NCBI RefSeq assembly: GCF_004116405.1
Contig: NZ_SDIC01000001.1
Location: 496,001 to 560,000 of the forward strand
Direction: 5' to 3'
Source of the DNA: Halegenticoccus tardaugens
GTDB taxonomy: Archaea > Halobacteriota > Halobacteria > Halobacteriales > Haloferacaceae
DNA length: 64,000 nt
In this document: positions 41,691 through 49,743 of the stretch, one piece after another
How the letters are laid out: each line of letters starts with the position of its first letter
How positions within the stretch are numbered: the stretch's first letter is position 1
Translations under genes and position numbers: made by a program
Notes under the pieces: model-generated
Told to the model about the DNA's origin: nothing
The model's database searches: none
The model's input: the letters and a program-made list of their open reading frames with translations, nothing else

Positions 41691-43352
41691 TCACTCCTCG
41701 CGGCGCTGTCTGAGGTTCTGGCGGGTGAACTGCGGGGACGCTCGGATCCCGCTCCGGGCGGTGAACGACCGGTACAGGAGGATCGCGAACGGCGCCGTCA
41801 AGGCGAGGGCGACGAGAACCGCGGCGAGGCTGTCGCCGAAGGCGTAGAGGATCGACACCGAGAGCACGCCGACGGCCAGCAGGACGCCGTAGACGATGCG
41901 CTTTGCGAGCAGATCGAACACGCCGTTTCTGTCCTCGACGCGGACGTTGACCGTCAGGCTCTCCCGCTCCGCGCGGTCGAGCACGCGATCCAGCTTCGGC
42001 GGCACAGTGAGGAGCGACCTGGCCGTCCGCTGGACCTGCTCGCCCGCCCCCTCGACGATGCGCTGGACGCTCTCCTCGCGGTAGCCCTGTTCCGTCAGGT
42101 AGCTCGTGGCGACCGCGATGAAGTCGAAGTCGGGGTCGAGCGTGACGCAGACGCCCTCGACGACGGTCGCCACGCGCAGGACGAGCGCGAGGTTCCGCGG
42201 CAGCCGCAGCGGGAACTCGTAGATGGTCGATTCGACCTGCTGGATGATCTGCTGGACGCGATACTGCTCGATGTCCTCGCCGCGCGCGTCCGCGATGGCG
42301 AGTTCCATCACGTCGCCCATCACGCGCCGGTCCGCCTCGGGCGAGAGCGTCCCCATCTCGATGAGCGCGTCGAGGATGCCGTCGATGTCCTGGTTCGCGA
42401 CGGCGACGTAGAAGTCGACGATCTTCTCCTGGACGTACGAGTCGACCCGGCCGCTCATCCCGAAGTCGTAGAAGATGATCGTCCCGTCGCCGTCGACCGC
42501 GAGGTTCCCCGGGTGCGGGTCGGCGTGGAACACCCCGTCGTCGATGATCATCTGGAGGTAGATGCGCTGGAGCTTCTCGGCGAGGTCGTGACGGTCGATC
42601 CCCATCCCGTCGAGCCGCTCCGTGTCCGTGATCTTCGCGCCCGGAACGTACTCCATCGTCAGCACGCGCGGCCCGGAGCACTCCTCGATGACGCGAGGGA
42701 TGCGGATCGAATCGCTGTCGTCGAAGTTTCCCCTGATCTCCTTCAGCATCCGCCCCTCGCGGCCGTAGTCCATCTCCTGTCGGATGGTCTTCGCGAACTC
42801 GTCGGCGAGGTTTTCGAGCGAGAACGCGCGTCCCTCGCCGATAAAGCGCATGAGAAGCGGGAGCGACCACCGGATGACGCGGAGGTCGGCCTCGACGAGC
42901 GATTCGATGTTCGGGCGGCGGACCTTCACCGCGACGCGCTCGCCCTCGTGCGTCGCGAGGTACACCTGACCGAGGCTCGCGCCGCTTATCGCCTCGGTGT
43001 CGAACTCGTCGAACGTCGCCTCGACGGGGCCGAGTTCCGACTCGAGGACCTCCCGCGCTTCCGCCCACTCGGCGGGCGGGACGTCGTCCTGCAGGCTCGA
43101 CAGCACGTCGATGTACTCGGGGGGAAGGACGTCCGGGCGGGTCGACAGAAGCTGGCCGAGCTTGATGAACGTCGGGCCGAGCGTCAAGAGCGAGTCGAGC
43201 AGCACGCTCGCGCGTTCGACCCGCTCCTCCGGGGAGACGGTGCGGGACGGGCCGAAGAGGACGAACCGGTGGCGGTCCCGCGCGTACGCGAGGATGAGCG
43301 GGGAGAACTGGTAGAAGACCACCAGGAACCGCCAGTAGGCGCGAAGGTTCAC
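41691..43352 (-). CDS. ubiB: ABC1/UbiB-family kinase-like protein
   Basis: A 553-residue membrane-associated atypical kinase. The family's KxGQ segment is TFIKLGQLLSTRPDVLP, the glycine/alanine loop ISGASLGQVYLA, the ATP lysine in VAVKVRRP, the catalytic loop VFHADPHPGNL and the metal-binding IFYDFGMSG. Two hydrophobic helices lie at the C-terminus (about 480-530). UbiB proteins support quinone biosynthesis; in archaea the target is probably menaquinone or lipid-related. The start is a GTG at 43352, 14 nt after the small-heat-shock gene, which is upstream on the same strand. Confidence 0.92.
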   Translation of the reverse strand: MNLRAYWRFLVVFYQFSPLILAYARDRHRFVLFGPSRTVSPEERVERASVLLDSLLTLGPTFIKLGQLLSTRPDVLPPEYIDVLSSLQDDVPPAEWAEAREVLESELGPVEATFDEFDTEAISGASLGQVYLATHEGERVAVKVRRPNIESLVEADLRVIRWSLPLLMRFIGEGRAFSLENLADEFAKTIRQEMDYGREGRMLKEIRGNFDDSDSIRIPRVIEECSGPRVLTMEYVPGAKITDTERLDGMGIDRHDLAEKLQRIYLQMIIDDGVFHADPHPGNLAVDGDGTIIFYDFGMSGRVDSYVQEKIVDFYVAVANQDIDGILDALIEMGTLSPEADRRVMGDVMELAIADARGEDIEQYRVQQIIQQVESTIYEFPLRLPRNLALVLRVATVVEGVCVTLDPDFDFIAVATSYLTEQGYREESVQRIVEGAGEQVQRTARSLLTVPPKLDRVLDRAERESLTVNVRVEDRNGVFDLLAKRIVYGVLLAVGVLSVSILYAFGDSLAAVLVALALTAPFAILLYRSFTARSGIRASPQFTRQNLRQRREE

Positions 43353-43366
43353 CGAGGGACTCCGAC

Positions 43367-43723
43367 CTACGCGTCCTCGATGGGGATGGTCCGCTCGGGG
43401 GAGGCTTCGCGCTTGGGGAGCCGGATCTCGAGGACGCCGCGCTCCATCTTCGCCTCGGCCCCCGTGCCGGTGACGTCCGGCGGCAGCGGGAGGTCGGCGT
43501 CGAGGAACAGCGATCGATCCTCGCGGACGTACTGGTACGCCGACGGGAGCGCCTTCTCGCGACGGGCCTCGATGACGAGTTTGCCGTTCTCGACGCTGAT
43601 GTCAGCCGTCTCGGCCGTCACGCCCGGCAGATCGAGGACGAGGAGGTACGAGTCGTCGCTCTCCAGCAGGTCCGCGAAGACCGCCTCCGGAAGCTCGCGC
43701 AGCGCGTCGCGCAGTGCTGACAT
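43367..43723 (-). CDS. hsp20: Hsp20/alpha-crystallin small heat-shock protein
   Basis: A 118-residue protein with an alpha-crystallin domain: SYLLVLDLPGVTAETADISV, KLVIEARREK and the conserved GVLEIRLPKRE near the end, with a short C-terminal IPI motif (RTIPIED) for oligomerisation. The N-terminal arm is short. It starts at ATG 43723, about 29 nt after a CTTTTTCG box. It is followed within 14 nt by the ubiB-like gene, so both may be on one transcript. Confidence 0.9.
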   Translation of the reverse strand: MSALRDALRELPEAVFADLLESDDSYLLVLDLPGVTAETADISVENGKLVIEARREKALPSAYQYVREDRSLFLDADLPLPPDVTGTGAEAKMERGVLEIRLPKREASPERTIPIEDA

Positions 43724-43826
43724 GGGCGGACCTATGTATTGGTGGTCGAAAAAGCCCGCGGTCGCGTCGTGGTAGTTCTTCGGTCGGCGTCCCGTTCCGA
43801 CGTCGCCCGGGGGTTCGCTGCGGCCG

Positions 43827-44215
43827 CTACGGAACCGACGCGACCGCGTCCGGCAACTCGGCGGCGGTTTCCCACCGGACGACGCGCTCGCCGGCGGCTT
43901 CCTCCAGGGCGGCCAGGTGCGACGCGGCCATCCCGTTGTCGTACCGATCGCGCGTCTCCGCTTCGCTCCCGTAGATCCGCTTCACCAACCAGAGGGCGTC
44001 TCGAATTCGCGTTCCCCGATGGTAGAGAAAGCCGAGTTCCCAGACGTGGCCGCCGTCGTAGTCTTCGAGGACGCCGACGACGTGCGTCGCCGCGACGGAC
44101 AGGACATCGAAGGCGGGTGCCCAAAGCTCCAGCTCGTCGCGGCGAACCCGAAGTCTTCGAGCCGGAACGCCGTCGCCCCCGCACGCTCGTCGAGGAGTGC
44201 GCAGACCGTTCGTCG
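43827..44215 (-). pseudogene. Frameshifted remnant of a protein of unknown function
   Basis: One minus frame (about 43827-44150) encodes a protein-like RRDELELWAPAFDVLS, HVVGVLEDYDGGHVWELGFL and YDNGMAASHLAALEEAAGE, ending at a TAG. No start codon opens it before the moeA overlap. A second minus frame just upstream (about 44155-44215) reads ALLDERAGATAFRLEDFG, which looks like its missing N-terminal part, shifted by one base near 44140-44160. The GGHVWELGFLY element recalls nucleoside-2-deoxyribosyltransferase-like folds, weakly. A broken gene is the best reading. Confidence 0.5.
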
Positions 44216-44288
44216 ACGTTCTCCCGGCCCGCCGTCGCCTCCTGCGTCGGGGGCAGACGCTTTTACCTCGGGGTCGAAAGGTGGGGAC

Positions 44289-45509
44289 ATGAGCCACGAC
44301 GACCTGCGGCGCGCCGGGTTCAAGGAGCGAACCCGCGTCGACGCCGCACGCGACCGCCTCCTCGGGGCGGTCACGCCGCACGAGCGAATCCAACGACTCC
44401 CGCTCGCCCGCGCCGACGGCCGGGCGCTCGCCGACTCCGTCGTCGCCCCGAACCCCGTGCCGGGGTACGACCGCGCCGCGATGGACGGGTACGCCGTCCG
44501 CGCCGAGGACACCTTCGGCGCGAGCGACCGCTCGCCGGAGGTCCTCCTCGAGGCGGAAGACGAGGTCGGTCCCGGCGAGGCCGTCCGCGTCCACACGGGG
44601 AGCGAACTCCCGCCGGGGGCGGACGCCGTCGTGATGATCGAGCACGCGGACGCCGTCGGCGACGGGGTCGAGGTGTACGACGCGCTCGCCGCGGGCGAGA
44701 ACGTCGGCGAGGCGGGCGAGGACGTGGCCGAAGGGACGACGCTCTACGAACCGGGCCACCGCCTCCGGCCCTCGGACCTCGGCCTCCTGAAGTCCGTGGG
44801 CGTCCGCGAGGCGGCCGTTTACGACCCGCCCACCGTGGGTGTGATCCCGACCGGCGAGGAACTCGTCCAGCGCGATCCCGAGCCCGGCGAGGTCATCGAG
44901 ACGAACGGGCTCACCGTGTCGACGCTCGCGGAGCGGTGGGGCGCGGTCGCGACGTACCGCGACGTCGTCCCCGACGACCCCGACGCGATCCGCGCCGCGA
45001 TCCAGCGCGACCTGACGAAGGACGTCGTCGTCACGACCGGCGGCTCGTCGGTCGGCGAGCGCGACTACACCCCCGAGGTCGTCGCCGAACTCGGCGAGGT
45101 GCTCGTCCACGGCGTCGCGCTCAAGCCCGGCCACCCGGTCGCGCTCGGCGTCGTCGAGGAGACCCCGGTGCTCATGCTCCCCGGCTACCCCGTCGCCTGC
45201 ATCGTGAACGCCGTGCAGTTCCTCCGCCCCGTCCTGAAGCGGGTCGGCCACCTCCCCGCGCCGTCGCACCCGACGGTCGAGGCGACGCTCGCCCGGAAGG
45301 TCGCGAGCGAGCCGGGGACGCGAACCTACGTCCGCGTGGCGCTCGACGGAACCGACGACGGACCGATCGCCACGCCGACGCGCGCCAGCGGCTCCGGCGT
45401 GCTCTCCAGCGTCGCGCTCGCGGACGGCTGGGTCGTCGTCCCCGAGCGCAGCGAGGGATTCGAGGAGGGCGCGACCGTCGCCGTCGAGGACTGGGAGTGG
45501 TCCGGATGA
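44289..45509 (+). CDS. moeA: Molybdopterin molybdenumtransferase MoeA
   Basis: A 406-residue MoeA that inserts molybdate (or tungstate) into adenylated molybdopterin. Typical segments: RADGRALADSVVAPNPVPGYD, AAMDGYAVRAEDT, GSELPPGADAVVMIE, then GVIPTGEELV and VVTTGGSSVGERDYT with KPGHPVALG and LPGYPVACI. The C-terminal domain IV is complete. It starts at ATG 44289 and its TGA overlaps the ATG of the second moeA (ATGA), so both are translated from one transcript. Two MoeA types in tandem are common in archaea and may separate molybdenum from tungsten use. Confidence 0.94.
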   Translation: MSHDDLRRAGFKERTRVDAARDRLLGAVTPHERIQRLPLARADGRALADSVVAPNPVPGYDRAAMDGYAVRAEDTFGASDRSPEVLLEAEDEVGPGEAVRVHTGSELPPGADAVVMIEHADAVGDGVEVYDALAAGENVGEAGEDVAEGTTLYEPGHRLRPSDLGLLKSVGVREAAVYDPPTVGVIPTGEELVQRDPEPGEVIETNGLTVSTLAERWGAVATYRDVVPDDPDAIRAAIQRDLTKDVVVTTGGSSVGERDYTPEVVAELGEVLVHGVALKPGHPVALGVVEETPVLMLPGYPVACIVNAVQFLRPVLKRVGHLPAPSHPTVEATLARKVASEPGTRTYVRVALDGTDDGPIATPTRASGSGVLSSVALADGWVVVPERSEGFEEGATVAVEDWEWSG

Positions 45510-47479
45510 GCGCGCGCAAGGAGTTCCGAGACCTCGCCGAGCCGGAGGAGGCCCACGCCGCCATCGCCTCGCTCGACCTCGAACCCGCCCCCGAGCGCGT
45601 TCCCCTCTCGGAGGCGCGGGGGCGGGTTCTCGCGGAGCGGATCGACGCCGATCTCGACGTGCCGGGCTTCGACCGCGCGTCGATGGACGGGTACGCCGTC
45701 CGCGCGCGCGACACGTTCGGCGCGGACGAGGCGGATCCGGTCGTCCTCGACCTCGTCGGCGCGGTCCACGCCGGCGCGAAACCCGACGTGACGGTCGAAC
45801 CCGGCACCTGCGCCGAGATCTCGACGGGGGCGGTGATGCCGCCGGGGGCGGACGCGGTGGTGATCGTCGAGCGAACCGACGAACGACGAGTCGGCGAATC
45901 CGCCGACGAGGCGAGAGACGACGAGTCGGTGAACACCGACGAGGTGGAAGTCGAGCGGCGGATCGAGATCAGAAAGGCGGTCGCGCCCGGCGACAGCGTG
46001 ATGCTCGCCGGAACGGACGTCGCGGCCGGCGCGCGGGCGCTCGGCCCGGGAGCCCGGCTGACGCCGCGCGAGATCGGTCTGCTCTCGGCGCTCGGGGCCG
46101 ACGAGGTTCCCGTCCGCGGTCGCCCCGTCGTGGGGATCATCTCCACGGGCGACGAGCTCGTCCGCCCCGGCGGGACGCTCGACAGCGACGCCGGGCAGAT
46201 CTACGACGTGAACAGCTACGCCGTCGCCGCGGCCGTCGAGGAGGCCGGCGGCGAGCCGCGGTTGTACCCCCACGCCGGCGACGACTACGACGAGATGGAA
46301 CGCCTCCTCGTCGAGGCGGCCGAGGGGTGCGATCTGGTGCTCTCGTCGGGCTCGACCTCGGCGAGCGCGGTGGACGTGATCTACCGCGTGGTCGAAGCGC
46401 AGGGGGATCTCCTCCTCCACGGCGTCGCGGTGAAGCCCGGCAAGCCGATGCTCGTCGGACGGCTGAACTCGTCCGCGTACGTCGGCCTCCCCGGCTACCC
46501 CGTCTCGGCGCTCACCATCTTCCGGACGTTCGTCGCCCCGGCCGTCCGCCGGGCCGCCGGTCTCCCCGAGCCGCGGACGGCGACGGCGTCGGGGCGGATG
46601 GCCGTGCGCGAGCGGTACGGCGAGGGGCGGCTCCGGCTCATGCCCGTCGGCCTAATCGAGGATGCGGACGGCGAGACGCTGGTCTACCCGGTGGACAAGG
46701 GGAGCGGCGCGACGACGAGCCTCGTCGAGGCCGACGGCATCGTCGAGGTGCACCCCGACACCGACTACCTCGCGGCGGGCGAGGCCGTCGACGTGCGACT
46801 GTTCTCGCCGGACGTGCGCGTCCCGTCGCTGCTCGGCGTCGGGGAGGACGACCCCGCGCTCTCGCGCCTGCTCGACCGCCTGTCGGCACCGCGGTACCTC
46901 CCGCTCGGGAGCCGCGAGGGGCTTCGACGCCTCCGAAACGGCGTCCCCGACGCGGCGGTCGTCGCGGAATCGGTCGATCGGAAGGCTTCCTCCGCCGACG
47001 AGAACGACGCCGTCGACCTCGGCGGCTGGACCCGCGAGTGGGGTCTCGTGGTCCCGGCGGGCAATCCCGGTGGGATCGAGGGACTCGCCGACCTCGTAGA
47101 GCGCGACGTCCGGTTCGTCAACCGCGACACGAACTCCGGGCTGCGCACGAGCCTCGGCGACGCCGTCGCCGACCTCGCCGAAGGGCGGGGCGCGACGCGC
47201 CGCGAACTCGTCGAGTCGATCGACGGGTTCGAACTCGCGGTGAAGGCCCACGAGAGCCCGGCGCGGCAGGTCGCCGCGGGGAGGGCGGACGCGGGACTCG
47301 GCCTGCGCGCGACCGCGGAGAAACTCGGGCTGGGGTTCGTCCCGCTCGGCGACCAGCGCGTCACCGTCCGCGCGAACCCCGACCGGACGGAAAAGCCCGG
47401 CGTCGCGGAACTCGCGGCCGCCCTCGACGACCTCGGTCCGATCCTCGACGGGTTGGCGGGGTACGGCGCGCGTCCGTAA
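45506..47479 (+). CDS. MoeA fused to a periplasmic-binding-protein-like domain
   Basis: A 657-residue fusion. Residues 1 to about 405 are a MoeA protein (RASMDGYAVRARDTFGAD, GAVMPPGADAVVIVER, GIISTGDELVRPGG, LSSGSTSASAVD, KPGKPMLVG, LPGYPVSAL). Residues about 430-657 are a PBP-like domain (LSRLLDRLSAPRYLPLGSRE, FVNRDTNSGLRT, VAAGRADAGLGLRATAEKLG) as found in archaeal MoeA-LysR-substrate-binding fusions; it may sense molybdate or a cofactor intermediate. The start ATG at 45506 overlaps the upstream moeA stop. Confidence 0.92.
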   Translation: MSARKEFRDLAEPEEAHAAIASLDLEPAPERVPLSEARGRVLAERIDADLDVPGFDRASMDGYAVRARDTFGADEADPVVLDLVGAVHAGAKPDVTVEPGTCAEISTGAVMPPGADAVVIVERTDERRVGESADEARDDESVNTDEVEVERRIEIRKAVAPGDSVMLAGTDVAAGARALGPGARLTPREIGLLSALGADEVPVRGRPVVGIISTGDELVRPGGTLDSDAGQIYDVNSYAVAAAVEEAGGEPRLYPHAGDDYDEMERLLVEAAEGCDLVLSSGSTSASAVDVIYRVVEAQGDLLLHGVAVKPGKPMLVGRLNSSAYVGLPGYPVSALTIFRTFVAPAVRRAAGLPEPRTATASGRMAVRERYGEGRLRLMPVGLIEDADGETLVYPVDKGSGATTSLVEADGIVEVHPDTDYLAAGEAVDVRLFSPDVRVPSLLGVGEDDPALSRLLDRLSAPRYLPLGSREGLRRLRNGVPDAAVVAESVDRKASSADENDAVDLGGWTREWGLVVPAGNPGGIEGLADLVERDVRFVNRDTNSGLRTSLGDAVADLAEGRGATRRELVESIDGFELAVKAHESPARQVAAGRADAGLGLRATAEKLGLGFVPLGDQRVTVRANPDRTEKPGVAELAAALDDLGPILDGLAGYGARP

Positions 47480-47608
47480 CTCGAACCGACTCCGACTCCG
47501 ACGGGCCGTCCCCGGCGACGAGGCCGCCGGGCGTGCGAGCCTTCCCGCCGTTTGCGCGGCGTCGCTGTCGGCGTGGTTTTTTCGACGCCGAGGACGTACC
47601 CGAATTCG

Positions 47609-48196
47609 GTGATCCGCGTGCGTTCGTTCCTCGTGATCTACGGCACCGGTGAAGGACAGACGGCGAAGGTCGCCGACCGCATCGAAGACGTGCTCGCAGC
47701 GCGCGGGCACGACGCCACGGCGGTGAACGTCGACGAGCTTCCGCCGGATCTCGGAGTCGACGACTTCGACGCGGTTCTCGTCGGCGCGTCCGTCCACGGC
47801 GGCAAGCACCAGCCGACCGTTCGGGAGTTCGTCGCGACCAACCGCGACGCGCTGGCGGCGAAGCCGACGGCCTTCTTTCAGGTCTCGCTGTCGTCAGCCG
47901 ACGAGCGGGGACGGGCGCAGGCGGCGGGCTACGTCGAGGAGTTCGTCGAAGACACCGGCTGGCATCCGGACCGAATCGGCCTCTTCGGCGGCGCGTTACG
48001 GTACTCGGAGTACGGCTTTCTCAAGCGACTGGTGATCAAACAGATCGCCAAGCGCGCCGTGCCAGACGCCGACACGGCCCACGACGCCGAGTTCACCGAC
48101 TGGGACGAGGTCGAGGCGTTCGCCGCGGACGTCGCCTCGTTCGTCGAGGGGAGACTCGGCGTCGCGCCGCCCGACGACCGAGAGGCGGACGAGTGA
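47609..48196 (+). CDS. Flavodoxin-domain protein, HemG-like protoporphyrinogen oxidase family
   Basis: A 195-residue flavodoxin-like protein. The FMN phosphate loop is LVIYGTGEGQTAKVA; AVLVGASVHGGKHQPTV and FFQVSLSSAD follow, and the end contains LFGGALRYSEYGFLKR LVIK, matching menaquinone-dependent protoporphyrinogen IX dehydrogenase (HemG/HemY replacement). Heme synthesis in this organism may use the siroheme route, so the substrate is doubtful. The start is either the GTG at 47609 (about 30 nt after a run of T) or that at 47618. Confidence 0.8.
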   Translation: MIRVRSFLVIYGTGEGQTAKVADRIEDVLAARGHDATAVNVDELPPDLGVDDFDAVLVGASVHGGKHQPTVREFVATNRDALAAKPTAFFQVSLSSADERGRAQAAGYVEEFVEDTGWHPDRIGLFGGALRYSEYGFLKRLVIKQIAKRAVPDADTAHDAEFTDWDEVEAFAADVASFVEGRLGVAPPDDREADE

Positions 48197-48233
48197 CTCG
48201 TTCGTCGAACCGCCCGCGGACGCTCGCGCGGGC

Positions 48234-48869
48234 TCACCACGAGAGCTCGTCGAACGACCGAACCCGGTAATCGCCGAGGACGCACTGCCCGCGGAACGAC
48301 GGGTTGTGGCGCTCGACGTGGATGCCGTCCAGATTCGCGTTCCACGCCGCGCCGATGTCGTTCGCGCCGTCGCCGGCCAGCACGCCCCGGTGGACGCCGT
48401 TGACGCCCAATCGCGACATCGCGTGATTCACCGGCGCGGGGTCGGGTTTCCAGCCCGTCTCCTCGTCGCAGCAGACGATCACGTCGAACCAGTCCCGGAT
48501 GTCGAGGTGATCGAGCACGGGACCCGCCAGGAACTTCTGACAGTGGGTCACGAGCCCGACCGGCGCGTCGATCGAGCGGACGAACTCCGCTGCGTCCTCG
48601 TGGAGGTACGTCGCCCCCGCGCGAGCCTGCGGGTCTTCGACGGCGTGGAAGGCCGGCCAGAACTCCTCGGGCGGGATCCCCCACTCGCGGAGCTGCGGGT
48701 CGCGAGCGCCGCTCAGGCCGTGCCAGAGGATTTCGACTTCGCGGTCGGTGAAGCGCCGGCCGAGGCGGTCGCCCACCCGGTCGAACGCCCCCCTGGTGTA
48801 CGACCACTCGGCGTCGACGAGCGTCCCGTCGAGGTCGAACAACCAGAAGTCGTACGGGTCGAGAACCAT
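48234..48869 (-). CDS. HAD-superfamily hydrolase
   Basis: A 211-residue class I HAD phosphatase. Motif I is FWLFDLDGTLVDAEW, motif II APVGLVTHCQK, motif III the Lys in ETGWKPDPAPVNHAM and motif IV GVLAGDGANDIGAAWNA. The pattern is that of phosphoglycolate-phosphatase-like enzymes; the substrate cannot be told. It is convergent with the flavodoxin gene, 37 nt apart, and a different protein from the HAD at 39700-40437, though both have DExFWP and SIDAP segments, so they may be distant paralogues. Confidence 0.88.
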   Translation of the reverse strand: MVLDPYDFWLFDLDGTLVDAEWSYTRGAFDRVGDRLGRRFTDREVEILWHGLSGARDPQLREWGIPPEEFWPAFHAVEDPQARAGATYLHEDAAEFVRSIDAPVGLVTHCQKFLAGPVLDHLDIRDWFDVIVCCDEETGWKPDPAPVNHAMSRLGVNGVHRGVLAGDGANDIGAAWNANLDGIHVERHNPSFRGQCVLGDYRVRSFDELSW

Positions 48870-48970
48870 CGGAGTCCCTGATAGAACCGCCCCGGTATTG
48901 GATGTTCCGGCGGGTTTCGTCCGCTGCGTCCGGATCTCACCGAAGGAAGAACGTCACGTTCGCCCGCGCG

Positions 48971-49342
48971 TCAGTTCGAACGGACGCGGACGGAGCTGCC
49001 GAGGTACTTGTGCAGCGCCTCGGCCACGTCGTCGGCGTTGAACCGACCGAGATCGGCTCCGATCTCCGCTTTCAGCGCGTCGAGGTACGCCTCGTCGGTC
49101 TCCAGTTCGCGGAACGCCACGCCCGAGACCGGGACGCCGAGAACGTCCTCGAAGCGCTCCCGGAGGTGCCGCTCGTCGTTCGCGTCCCCGCGCCACAGCG
49201 AGTCGCGGAAGAAGAGCCAGCCCTCCTCGCCGGACGCCGCCGCCGGCAGGCGGAGCACCGTTTCGAACTCCCGCGGCTCGACCCGCGCGCCGCCGGCGGG
49301 CGCGAGCCGGAACCGAACGCGGAAGACGTACGCGGCGTCCAT
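48971..49342 (-). CDS. LWR-salt protein
   Basis: A 123-residue protein with the SLWRGD segment (RDSLWRGDANDERH) that names this small haloarchaeal family. It begins MDAAYVFRVRFRLAP and ends with a helical ADDVAEALHKYLGSSVRV. The function is unknown. Its ATG is only 3 nt after the stop of the pterin dehydratase gene, so the two are co-transcribed. Confidence 0.85.
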   Translation of the reverse strand: MDAAYVFRVRFRLAPAGGARVEPREFETVLRLPAAASGEEGWLFFRDSLWRGDANDERHLRERFEDVLGVPVSGVAFRELETDEAYLDALKAEIGADLGRFNADDVAEALHKYLGSSVRVRSN

Positions 49343-49345
49343 CCC

Positions 49346-49621
49346 TCAGTACTCGTCGTCGAACAGCTCGGCGAGCCGGATGTCCTTGTTCGTGACGCCG
49401 CCCGCGTCGTGGGTCGTGAGCCGCACCTCGACCTCCTCGTAGCCGATAGTTATCTCGGGGTGGTGGAACTCCTCTTCGGCCACCTCGCCGACCGACGTCG
49501 CGAAGGCGACGCCGTCCAGGTAGTCGTCGAACTCGTACGTCCGCGCGATCTCGTCGCCGTCGCGCTCCCACCCGTCGGGGACTCGTTGGTCGATCTCGTC
49601 GTCGGAAAGCAGCTCGGCCAT
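49346..49621 (-). CDS. 4a-hydroxytetrahydrobiopterin dehydratase (PCD/DCoH)
   Basis: A 91-residue pterin-4a-carbinolamine dehydratase. The active-site histidine cluster is in EEFHHPEITIGYEEVEVRL and TTHDAGGVTNKDIRLA. The enzyme regenerates a pterin cofactor; in archaea that lack aromatic-amino-acid hydroxylases it may act in molybdopterin-related or other pterin metabolism. It stands upstream of the LWR-salt gene and 120 nt downstream of the hemA gene, on the same strand. Confidence 0.93.
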   Translation of the reverse strand: MAELLSDDEIDQRVPDGWERDGDEIARTYEFDDYLDGVAFATSVGEVAEEEFHHPEITIGYEEVEVRLTTHDAGGVTNKDIRLAELFDDEY

Positions 49622-49743
49622 GGACGGTACATCGCGCGGCTGCCGGATAACGTTTGCCCAGACCGGGATGAAAATTGGAGGACGACGGGGAAACGGCGAC
49701 CGAAAGCGCGGGAGAACGGGCGATCGTCTCGGGCCGCCGACCC

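Noticed and set aside
43739..45505. A plus-strand frame running in from 43739 ahead of the second moeA
   Set aside because: It is in the frame of the MoeA fusion but passes through the first moeA out of frame; the Arg-rich translation is a shadow. The ATG at 45506 is the proper start.
47552..47608. Longer N-terminus for the flavodoxin-domain protein
   Set aside because: It would begin upstream of the likely transcript start near 47606 and adds residues before the first beta strand that the family lacks.
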